A stretch of DNA of 64,000 bases, from the NCBI GenBank assembly GCA_949316235.1, contig OX438741.1, positions 17,857,124 to 17,921,123 of the forward strand, given 5' to 3'. A program made the translations under genes and the position numbers. A model generated the notes under the pieces. That model did no database searches and was not told the DNA's origin. It saw only the letters and a program-made list of their open reading frames with translations. Below are positions 55,404 through 64,000 of the stretch, piece by piece (position 1 is the first letter of the stretch; each line of letters opens with the position of its first letter). Source of the DNA: Oegoconia quadripuncta. Its lineage: Eukaryota > Arthropoda > Insecta > Lepidoptera > Autostichidae.

Positions 55404-55764
55404 AAAATGTAGATACTACGAAAACTGCCAGCTCTCGTGACGGCGACTAGAGACTTCGAAATATGTGTTAAAAAAATTGAAAAGTGCGTCGACCCCTTGG
55501 ATCTTATTTCATTTATAATCTTTATTTAAATTATTCAATTTCGTATTAATATTATGACAAATGATAATTATGATGATTTTGAGTTTAGATTTTTTAATAA
55601 TCGTATATTATGGACGATAATTATATAACTTATTTTTTATAATGATGCTGTTGATTCTGTATTATCATCAATAAAATAAAAATAAATAAACTTAGATTTA
55701 GTAATTGTATACGCCTGGAGAGGTAGAATTACGGAACTAAGTTGAACTAGCAATTTAATCTGGA
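55404..55764. other. AT-rich, nothing recognised
   Basis: No exon or repeat assigned. Confidence 0.35.
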
Positions 55765-56278
55765 ATTATCATCATCATCAGACCGTAAACATCCCACTGC
55801 AGGGATATAGGCCTTCCCTAGTATATGAGGGAGTATAGTCCACAACGCTGGCACAATGAGGGCTGGGGACTTCACATGCCTTTGAATTATTATTTCTCAG
55901 GCATGCAAGTTGGGTTATTTAAAATTGTTTAATTAATTAATAATAGGTAATTATAATTAGATATAATTAAATATTCATTAAATTTTGTATGCTCAAAAGG
56001 CAGAATGTAATGGGCTTTATTTTTAATATTAGAACACCCTTGTGTACTTATATTCTGGCAAAATAAATAATTTGAATTTGAATGCAGGTTTCCTCACGAT
56101 GTTTTCCTTCATCATTTAAGAGGAGTCGGATAAATGCACATAAGTAATTAAATTAAAATTTAACCTGGTACATGACCTGGTACATGACCTGGCTGGGAGT
56201 TGAACCCGGACTTCCCAAATTGGGAGACCGCGTCTTAACCGCTTTGCCACCGACGCTCCCCCTGAGCCACTGACGCCC
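55765..56278 (-). mobile_element. SINE S4 split by a LINE end
   Basis: S4 parts at 55765-55909 (ccctagtatatgagggagta) and 56084-56278 (ggtttcctcacgatgttttc, gttgaacccggacttcccaa) flank 55910-56080, an AT-rich LINE 3' end with aataatttgaatttgaat. atgcaagt/atgcaggt at the junctions is a likely target duplication. Confidence 0.85.
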
Positions 56279-56576
56279 CCCATAATCTGGAATATGTGCC
56301 TGTAATTCATGCAATAAATGAATTCTGATTTCTAGAGTTTCGATATCGAATACTAGAAAAATGTATTCGGAGACGAAATCTATAGTGACTAATACAACAC
56401 CATGATTTCACCCCGTACGCAGAATTAAAATGCAACACTCCAACATCTATGAAACACACAAAGTTTTCTAGTACACCATAAAAACATTTGCTCAGTCAAC
56501 ATGTTTGGTAATACGACATAAAACAGTAAACAGCAAACAGTTTGGCCGTAAACCGGCAGTTAAGCGTTTAACTGAC

Positions 56577-57205
56577 ATCCCACCAAAAACATTCTGTAAA
56601 AAACTAGCCAAGTCTCGATGGAGCTGCTTGATTATCTCTAAAAAGTAATGAAATCTATACAAAGTCGTGCCAAGTGTAAGGTTCCTTACTGCGATTTCTT
56701 TATTATTATAGTTAATGTTGTGTTGACTTGGCCGTTGAAGGGTACACAGGGGTACAAAACCAGGTGCTCCATGACACCATTGCACCAATCTGTCGCCAGA
56801 ACCGCTATTAATGTTATTAATTATGTTATTAAGAATGTTCAACGGCAAACTATTAGCGAATAATCTGTGTGGCGTTTACATAACATTCTTTATACGTTAG
56901 TGGCTTTATCAAGCCTACAATTGACTGGTTATTGAATCAACGTTTTCCAAGTGGCAATTTTCCATCGTCAATGCGTAGCGGTTCTGGCGACAGATTGGTG
57001 CAATGGTGTCATGGAGCACCTGGTTTTGTACCCCTGTGTACCCTTCAACGGCCAAGTCACACAACATTAACTATAATAATAAAGAAATCGCAGTAAGGAA
57101 CCTTACACTTGGCACGACTTTGTATAGATTTCATTACTTTTTAGAGATAATCAAGCAGCTCCATCGAGACTTGGCTAGTTTTTTACAGAATGTTTTTGGT
57201 GGGAT
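56577..57205. repeat. Long inverted repeat inside copy B
   Basis: Left arm 56577-56806, right arm 56977-57205, ~229 bp each and almost perfect. The spacer holds the first half of the LANCL exon. Confidence 0.94.
56901..57033 (+). pseudogene. Captured LANCL exon fragment, copy B
   Basis: As in copy A but with Met for Leu (PSSMRSGSGDRLVQWCHGAP). The frame is intact between a possible acceptor (acgttag) and a possible donor near 57028. Part of it (from agcggttctggcgacag) is duplicated in inverse orientation in the left arm. Confidence 0.75.
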
Positions 57206-57206
57206 T

Positions 57207-57401
57207 TCACTTCTTTTTGTAGAAACGTGGGCATATTATATATATGCCCACGTTTCTACAAATATACTTGATACTGAAAGTTGAGTCAGTTCTACCATAC
57301 ACCAAGAAAGATATTGAATGGAAGAGACAAGACCCGTCTTTGGGCATACCAACTACTTGGTAGCCACTAAGTTCATCGTCGTCTTTTAATATTATTGACA
57401 T
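57207..57401 (-). CDS. OTU-type protease N-terminal fragment, copy B (open)
   Basis: A 64-codon frame: MSIILKDDDELSGYQVVGMP, KDGSCLFHSISFLVYGRTDS, then TFSIKYICRNVGIYI before it reads across the palindrome and ends PRFYKKK. The Asp-Gly-x-Cys-Leu-Phe core is the OTU catalytic segment. The His-containing C-terminal half is missing, so it is not a functional protease. OTU domains occur in some Helitron/Helentron-encoded proteins. Confidence 0.6.
   Translation of the reverse strand: MSIILKDDDELSGYQVVGMPKDGSCLFHSISFLVYGRTDSTFSIKYICRNVGIYIICPRFYKKK
57214..57260. repeat. Perfect palindrome, copy B
   Basis: Same 21-bp-arm palindrome as 16273-16319. Confidence 0.92.
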
Positions 57402-58782
57402 TTTTTACGATAATTATTATCTTGCGAAATCAAACACAATTAAACTCAACGACCTTTAGTATATGGACAACAAATCAGAAATATCGATAATATTTAGACT
57501 AAAACCTACTTATATCTTTAAGACTTCTTTTGTCTTAATAAAAAAAACTTTAAGAAAATATTACTCTGCCTACTCAATCTATACAAACTATAAGCAAAAC
57601 GTTAACTCTTAATTATTAGACAAGTGTCAATATAATTAATTATCAATGAACTTTCTACCAAAGGCACTACCTACCTAGTACTGAAATACAGCTAAATTAA
57701 TGATATTTTTAAACGAAACGAAGTAATATCTAACTAAATAAACTAAACTAGAATACTAGAGAAGTACTTGTAAACACGAACGCGATTCGAAGTACTGCCT
57801 AACTGTAAATTAAACCTAGAAAACTAAAAGTAGGTACTAAATAATTAACAATTAAATAAAGTATTCAATTGAAACTTCTTTTAATTCTGATAATTAAGTA
57901 ATAATCAGTAATCCGTCACTAACCATATAATTCCTAACCTGTTTAAATCTTTGAATTAATATAATAACAACCTGCCAATTAACCTTAACAAACCTCACGA
58001 AATAATCAGCGAAATCAACGAAATGCAAATAATCCCTCCTAATCCTTAGCAAACATTTTCAAGCGCAATAGAAGAATGTCGTAAACGACTGTAACGCGGC
58101 CGGTTGCCACTTTGCCATATAAGATTATCAGAAAAACAAAACGTAAGCGCGTTTTAAAATACAGTCAACGCCATCTAGCGACGCGTGCGGGTATCACCGC
58201 CACTCTTAGCCAATGCATTATATTTTGACCAAATTTTCGTTTGTTTATTTAATTTGTGTAATGTTCGAGTAGAATAAAATTAATCGTTTGACTATTTCTT
58301 CTTGTAAACTTGTAATAAGTATAAGTAAGTATAAGTATAAAAGCCAGTCTAGTCTTATCCAGAGTTTTCCTTTAATTTTATTTATATTCGTATTAAAAGC
58401 AGAAGGGGAGGCATTCGCCCAGCAGTGGGACGCTATAGGCTAGATTAAATTAGAAGATGTGTCCCACTACGCTGGACAGTCGATTTTTGTATGTACCAAT
58501 AGTAGAAGGGGGCATTACCATATCTCTAATACAGCTGGGACCAGCTGAGGGTTCTTCGTCAGATATAAAGTTAATCGTTCGACTATTTCTTCTTGTAAAC
58601 TTGTATGTAAGTATAAGTATAAAAGCCAGTGTAGTCTTATCCTGAGTTTTCCTTTAATTTTATTTATATGCGTATTATAAGCAGAAGGGGAAGCATGCGC
58701 CCAGCAGTGGGATGCTATAGGCTAGATTAAATTAGAAGATGTGTCCCACTACGCTGGATTTTTGCAATGACAGTCGATTTTT

Positions 58783-59004
58783 CTATGTACCAATTGAGGG
58801 TTCTTCATCAGATACTTCAGACCTTCGATTTTTGACATCAAATGAAGCGGCCCACCAAGTTGAATATTTTTTGTAAAGGCGGTATATGTCGATCTCTAAT
58901 AGTTTGGTTGGGCTCTTGTGTTTCCTAATCAGGGTCACCAGGTACTCCAGATCTTCGATTATCCTAGTTTTTATAGTTTTCCCTTTATGTGGCCATTGAA
59001 CCAT
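58783..59004 (-). CDS. Unidentified ORF in duplicated element, copy B
   Basis: Residues 1-70 are identical to 17808-17542. The C-terminus differs (SIGT) because the internal tandem duplication changes the sequence after SDEEPS. Confidence 0.3.
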   Translation of the reverse strand: MVQWPHKGKTIKTRIIEDLEYLVTLIRKHKSPTKLLEIDIYRLYKKYSTWWAASFDVKNRRSEVSDEEPSIGT

Positions 59005-59309
59005 AACTCTGTACCAAATTTCAGCTCTCTGAGTTTATGGGAAGTACTAGTTCTATTTTGATGATCATGAGTGAGTGAGTGAGTGAGTGAGTGTCATAAA
59101 TGCGAAACTTTGCTTTCGCTTAACTTCGGAACTAAATGACCTACAGACTTGAAATTTTGGATTTTAAGTATGTGATTATAGCTTACTGGATGACGAAAAT
59201 TTCTGCGTTCTAGTCTTATCCAGAGGTTCTAAAATAGGGGCCTGAAAATGCGGCGAAATGGTTCCAGTAAAGGATGGTACGGCAGTGTTTGCTTCGCGCT
59301 CGACTTGGC

Positions 59310-59329
59310 GGGGGCACTGCCGTGCCCCC
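59310..59329. repeat. Terminal GC hairpin, copy B
   Basis: gggggcac-tgcc-gtgccccc, identical to copy A. Confidence 0.9.
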
Positions 59330-59575
59330 AGATAACTCTCGTAGAGATCTCAGTACACGTGATAGGCGCTAACTGTTGAGTAAAGCGCAAGATGCGAATA
59401 TTTAAACAAGGTGAGACATTGATAGGGAACGTAACATCCGTTTATGACTAAACTACAGATTAACTAATAGGTAGTGTCAGTACACAATATTGCAAGGAAA
59501 ACACCGTGAGATGAAATTTCGAACGCTTGCAATCTACGCACTAGTCTCGGGAAGTCCATAGGTAGAGAGTTCGAG

Positions 59576-59835
59576 TGTAACGTATTTTATAGTCTTACGG
59601 AATTTTATTCTAGAAGAGCACCATTGACATAATTATTACTTTGACATTCTTAAGGAATGTTAGATTTAATAATATTATAATTAATTTCAGTTCTTAATTT
59701 AAATTATAATATATGCATGAAAATTAATATTGTACGCCTGTTAGAGGTAAGGACTGTCGAACCAATGCAACAATATTGTAATATCACCCATATACCACAG
59801 TTCTACAATAAATTGATTCTGATTCTGATTCTGAG
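59576..59835 (+). mobile_element. LINE 3' UTR-like repeat L9
   Basis: Second copy of the 9057 repeat, with a longer (ATTCTG)n tail. Confidence 0.72.
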
Positions 59836-60296
59836 AGGTTACAAATCACACCCCACAACATGTAATCGCCATGTGTAACAAAGTTGCGTTGGTATTCAAT
59901 GTATCATTCATTATATTAGAGAATATAAATTGGATAATTAGCGAGAGATCAACAAACCATTACGCATCAATGTCCCGCGTGATCTGAGTGACACTCGACA
60001 TAATGCCTAAGGCTGTATGTACACAAAGACTTCCTATGATGTACATCTGTCATTTGGCCTTGTACAGCAAGAGCTTTATTGGAAACTATTATAAAATTAT
60101 GACTAAGATATATATTTATGTCAAAGTGTTACTGTCAAGCAATCTGCAGGTGAAAAATTATTCTATCGTCCGTGACATCTGTAATCTCGCAGAGGTCGTT
60201 ACGTCAGACCTTGTAGACATTGTAGCTCTTTAATTTAAGCCTTGTACAAATTGTTTAAAGTTCTAAATAAATAATCTAATGTATGTAAGTATATAT
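59836..60296. other. Nothing recognised
   Basis: A plus-strand open frame at 59988-60233 has no identifiable features. Confidence 0.35.
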
Positions 60297-60535
60297 GTAT
60301 ATACTGGATAAGTTTTTTTACCGTAAGGAAAAAAGTAGGGCATATTAGGTAAGTGAAATAGATGATTTTGGCATATAGATATAGGTAGTTTAATTTTTTT
60401 TTTTTTTTCGAAACTATCATAGAATAAAGCGTTAATTGTGTCATTTGACGGTCGCGTTTATAGCCTATTCCACATTATTACATCATTAAATTAAATAAAT
60501 AAAGAAAACTTGAAGAATATGAGTTCCAAATAAAT
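60297..60535 (+). repeat. Repeat family P, best copy
   Basis: tatactggataagttttttt, ggcatattaggtaagtgaaa, gcgttaattgtgtcatttga, aaagaaaacttgaagaatat. Confidence 0.6.
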
Positions 60536-60759
60536 TTCGCACGCCTTTCTGCCTATATGAAAGGCACGCCACTGGGCCGTACCGTCTCCTAGTGAAAGGA
60601 GCTGTGCCCCAGCAGTGGGGAAGTGTAACTGTTCACCCGATGTGACAAGCTACCAACACGTTTCTTGCATCGCATTATGTTACGTAAATGCGTTTAGTTA
60701 TGGGTCCTACAGACACGTGCGTGATGGTAGAATACGTGAAGTTGAATTCTACTATTTTA

Positions 60760-61217
60760 ACACAGTCAAAAAATTGGGCGAAAATAGTGCCAAATGGGAC
60801 TCCTCGGTCTGCGAGTGTGGACTGGATGAAGGAACTTTCTTTGAATGTCCGATTTTACATTATTCACTATATGATTCCTTACCCTCTGATATCCCCCGTC
60901 CCACTAATTTGAAGTGTTTACTCACCTTTGTACCGTCCGCTTTTGTCCAAATTTTGTCTAACTTTATTAGTAATAATAACATTAAACTATAATAGTGTAA
61001 CTATCTGTGTATACTTGTGGCGTTGCTTTATGTGTGTTTCGTTGTTTTGTTTTAGATTGGATCAACTTCAACTGGTGTATGTAAATAAATTAATAACCAC
61101 ATTATAAATCTGCCAACCGGTTATCTGCAATGTTGTCACTCCCATGACTGACTTGATGCTGGCAGAATCCTAAACAGGAAAGCAATTACTTAAAAGAATT
61201 GAATTGAATTGAAGTAT
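60760..61217 (+). mobile_element. Jockey-like LINE ORF2 end with (GAATT)n tail
   Basis: The frame ending at 60992 reads KKLGENSAKWDSSVCECGLD, EGTFFECPILHYSLYDSLPS, DIPRPTNLKCLLTFVPSAFV and LSNFISNNNIKL. CECGLDxGT is the same cluster as at 641-838, so both belong to one family. The H of the expected TxNHIFFECP is missing, through a short deletion. The 3' UTR ends gaattgaattgaattgaag. Confidence 0.82.
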
Positions 61218-61976
61218 TTAAAAATCAAAAAACCCGACACCATATTTTTTATTTGGCGGGCGCCATGTTGGATTTTTTATCATACAATGTATCCTATGAC
61301 ACTTCGGGTACCAAGACTAATCTAACGACACCATGCACTTCGAAATTGGTCATTCCGTTTAGGCTACATCATCCGCCAAAGGACCGACATACAACATTCA
61401 CTCGAAAAACATTAGCAGCGCAGACGGAAGTTTTGTCTGTCTGAATGTCTGTTGAATTTATTTTTCTTATTTTTTTTTTTTTTGGTTTCATTCTCTCCTT
61501 TAGGAGAAGGCAAAGGGATCTAGCCCATAACAGCCATGTCTTATTTATCTTATTTCCTCAGTTTGTAAGTCAGTCTCATTCAAAACAAGTAATTCGTCGT
61601 ATACTTGGCGTATACAGAGTCTAGTCACGGTCAAGTCATTCTTCAGTAAAGAGGCAGAATGCTTTACAAAAGATTTTGGCGGCTTCTTGTGGGAACCCGA
61701 AAGCTCCGTTACGCACTTTAATTTACACTTCCCTTCACTTGTACACCATCACTAACGTTTGCTGCACAATATTCTGCCATTATTAAGCTTCAAAAGTTAG
61801 AATGCACAAATTATAAGAATTATAAAGAAAAATGCTACTTCACTCGCCGAGTTCCCGCCAAAAAGCCTATTTTTCTTATGTTTGTTATTGTTGTACAATA
61901 AAGAATATTTTGTTGTTGTTGTTGTTGAATGAGCAGGACAAATACTCTAGTTTCTAGCGCCTGTCATGGTCCTAGT
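61218..61976. other. Nothing recognised
   Basis: Poly-T at 61470 and a (TTG)n run near 61910 suggest further LINE tails. No exon. Confidence 0.35.
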
Positions 61977-62425
61977 CCAGGGGGCCGATCGCGCTAAATT
62001 TCAGCGGTATTACCAAAGCTAAACCAGAGGGCGGAGTGTGAGTTTTGTTTCAACTTAACTTTACTACCGCGTTCACGTTTACGTTTACGTCACGCTTTGT
62101 ATGGAGAAATTTGCAGCGCCTCCAGCGGATAGTTTGCAAAGCAATTTTTTTCATAGGGACTTTTTTCGTAAACGCGAACGCGATGGTGAATTTAAAAACG
62201 ATACAAAACTCACACTACGCACACAGAAGCAATCGCGCTAATTATTTGAACGGAAATTAGCCTAGTATTTTATTATGCTCGTAGTTAGCTCTAAACGTAA
62301 CGTCAACGATACAATATCGTTCACAAAAAAAAGCACGAGACCATTTTTTACATTGGCTAAGCTAAACCAAAACCAAAAACGTTCCATTCGAACGGTAAAA
62401 CCGTTGTAAAATATTGAGGCCAAGT
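61977..62425. mobile_element. MITE family D with a nested MITE C
   Basis: The left end cagggggccgatcgcgctaa matches the 33346-33363 end. The right side (gctaagctaaaccaaaacca, gttccattcgaacggtaaaa) matches the other half of 33070-33363. MITE C (62032-62226) interrupts it after ~55 bp. Confidence 0.7.
62032..62226. mobile_element. MITE family C, compact copy
   Basis: Ends gcggagtgtgagttttgttt and cgatacaaaactcacactac face each other. The core includes gcagcgcctccagcggatag, shared with 18688-18710. Confidence 0.75.
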
Positions 62426-62649
62426 ATCCTTTGTGCATAAAAAAAAAAATTTTTTTTTGACAGTGATAGCTACAATCCATTTTGTGTATTCCAGTGTCGC
62501 ACCTTGGACTCGGAAATGAAGCACTAAAACACTTTATTTCGTGGTTTACTTATATTTTAATAATAAAATATACACCGTGGTGGAAACACAGGTTAAGCCG
62601 GAAGGGCCGGGTACAAGAGGGAGAGACCCAGAGTAAGCGAGATGGAAGT

Positions 62650-62955
62650 ATAATAATAATAAATAATGAAATAAATAAATATCCTTAGACATACACACAG
62701 CGCCATCTAGTTCCACAGTAAGCAACTATATGCTTGTGTTGTGGATACCAGATGGTATACTACATAAATACATTATTTTTTTGTAAATAAATACTTATTA
62801 TAAATGAAAACATCCTTATACTCCTTATACACATGTCCGTATTCATCACACAGACATGTGCCCCTAGCGGGATTCGAACCCTCAACCTTTTGATATAGTG
62901 ATCAGAGTTGCTAACCACTGTGTAGTGGTTAGCAACTATATCAAAAGAGGTCGTC
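62650..62955 (-). mobile_element. SINE S2 with a mirrored head
   Basis: Normal S2 up to gagttgctaaccact, after which the head is continued by its own reverse (agtggttagcaactatatca) before aggtcgtc. Confidence 0.9.
62907..62936. repeat. Perfect 13-bp hairpin, 4-nt loop, in a SINE head
   Basis: gttgctaaccact-gtgt-agtggttagcaac. Confidence 0.95.
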
Positions 62956-62979
62956 AGGAAGTATAAATAGTCACAGGCC

Positions 62980-63120
62980 TTTGCGACATCTGATGGACTG
63001 CGAACTAAACACACCGGAAACTCGCCCTCCGCTAGAGCTATTGATATAATTAATAACTTTACGAAAGAGATCCAAAATGTTGACATATTTGCGGATGATC
63101 TGACGGTGATCGTGAAATAT
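62980..63120 (+). mobile_element. Non-LTR RT relic around the FADD box
   Basis: The frame reads ARAIDIINNFTKEIQNVDIF and ADDLTVIVK. The (Y/F)ADDL box preceded by a short linker is the catalytic motif C of non-LTR reverse transcriptases. Only ~45 codons survive. Confidence 0.5.
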
Positions 63121-63197
63121 TTGTATTCGTTCTTGTGCCAATATTATGAATATCGTTAATCTTTGTGTGTCTCTTGTCGAATAACTTATAAGTGTTT

Positions 63198-63430
63198 TAT
63201 AGATAGATAGATAGATGGATAAGCATTTATTTGCATCCATGTACACACACATAACAAATTTTACATATGAAAAATACAACTAAAACAATAAAACACAAGT
63301 ACAGAAACAAACAAATATTATGTGTGTGCCGCAGTATACAAAAAGGCTACAGCTCAGTGTATGGATTTGCCTGAGGCGGGCATAACACTGGTATTCTGCT
63401 GAAACCTGAGGGTTGGTCGTGGGACAAATG
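63198..63430 (-). mobile_element. LINE 3' end with (TATC)n tail
   Basis: atagatagatagatagatgg, gcatttatttgcatccatgt and ctacagctcagtgtatggat, as at 10705-10935. Confidence 0.6.
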
Positions 63431-63932
63431 GAATGTTGAAATGTGTTTGGTGTTATCAAATTAAAACTAACGTTATTGGTAAAAGAATATTGTGTAAGAT
63501 TATTCCCGTAACATATTGGATTCAATTAATAAAATATATGTACCTAATTAAGTTATTGAACCAAATTTATTATTATTATAGAATAAATTGATAATTAATG
63601 AAAAATTAAGAAATTATTGCAATTTTCGATTTCATATTCTATAGACGTTAAAATTGTATAGACGTTAAAACGTTCTATAGACGTTTTATTGTAAAACTGT
63701 AAACTTATAATTGTAAATAAATTTATAACATCCAGCATCACGTCCGTCTACAGACTACTATCAAAACTGTGATACCTTGACAATAAACATACGGAACAAT
63801 CTACGTTTACCGTAGTAAATACACGAGTGACCAACGGCCCACTTAATCTAAGGACCCACATTCACTAGTGACCATAAAATGTTCGTTACTTAATAACATT
63901 AGCGTTAAACTCTGCAACATTGTAAATCTTAC
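63431..63932. other. AT-rich, nothing recognised
   Basis: Would be intron if the exon at 63933-63975 is real. A short tandem of tatagacgtt occurs at 63640-63690. Confidence 0.4.
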
Positions 63933-63975
63933 CTGCTACAAGTCCGAGCTTAACCAGAAGTAATAAACGGTACAT
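63933..63975 (-). CDS. Putative signal-peptide exon (first exon of PLB1 or another gene)
   Basis: A minus-strand ATG at 63975 encodes MYRLLLLVKLGLVA and one further base, directly followed by a consensus donor G|GTAAG. A basic residue then a run of Leu/Val is what a secretory signal looks like, which fits a secreted PLB1. However, it ends after the first base of a codon, while the first resolved PLB1 exon starts in phase 0. At least one unseen exon would have to lie in the ~33 kb between, or this belongs to a different gene. Upstream sequence is cut by the window edge. Confidence 0.35.
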
Positions 63976-64000
63976 ACCAACAAACTTTTGCCCACCTCCG

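Larger units (their letters stand above)
56577..59333. mobile_element. Duplicated composite element, copy B
   Basis: The same unit as 15642-18136, in direct orientation, 2757 bp. Differences: an extra gtgcgggtatcaccgc stretch near 58183, a ~290-bp diverged internal tandem duplication (58278-58566 and 58567-58795), a Tyr codon instead of the OTU stop, and scattered single-base changes. The flanks are unrelated to those of copy A. The internal gcccagcagtgggacgctat block is RTE-tail-like and lies within the duplicated part. Confidence 0.8.

Overview
The window looks like nuclear DNA from a moth or butterfly (Lepidoptera). It is AT-rich, intron-containing and packed with short interspersed elements. 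These include tRNA-headed SINEs, 3' ends of RTE-, CR1- and jockey-type LINEs, TIR-bearing MITEs and a Bmmar1-like (mori subfamily) mariner. There is no bacterial-style gene organisation, CRISPR array or rRNA. The order is inferred from the combination of repeat types; no species is proposed.

One real protein-coding gene can be reconstructed. It is a phospholipase B1-like (PLB1, SGNH/GDSL hydrolase) gene on the minus strand. Six exons (31095-30840, 26814-26645, 20360-20144, 14674-14529, 13960-13792, 13325-13159) join in frame with GT/AG boundaries. They encode 374 residues, from the pre-GDSL region to the stop. GDSL Ser, GxND Asn and DxxH Asp/His are all present. The N-terminus is not resolved. 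A signal-peptide-like exon at 63975-63933 could be its first exon, but the phases require at least one more exon in between. The introns are filled with SINEs, LINE ends and one large duplicated element.

The most unusual object is a 2.5-2.8 kb element present twice in direct orientation, about 41 kb apart (15642-18136 and 56577-59333) and nearly identical. Each copy carries ~225-bp inverted arms, a captured exon fragment of a LanC-like (LANCL) gene, the N-terminal piece of an OTU-type cysteine protease ORF, a short palindrome, an intact unidentified ORF, and a GC-rich hairpin at one end. The OTU piece, gene capture, terminal hairpin and lack of TIRs suggest a non-autonomous Helitron/Helentron-like element, but this is an inference.

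Layout: 1-13 kb is TE-rich intergenic DNA, with a large foldback at 2.0-3.2 kb and a GC-rich TATA-containing stretch near 8.2 kb. 13.1-31.1 kb is the PLB1 gene, with duplicated-element copy A in one intron. 31-56 kb is a dense mosaic of nested SINEs, MITEs and LINE ends. 56.5-59.3 kb is copy B. 59-64 kb is more TE mosaic, with the putative signal-peptide exon at the edge. A recurring feature is a perfect inverted repeat whose arms are separated by exactly four bases, seen in at least seven places and in unrelated sequence contexts.
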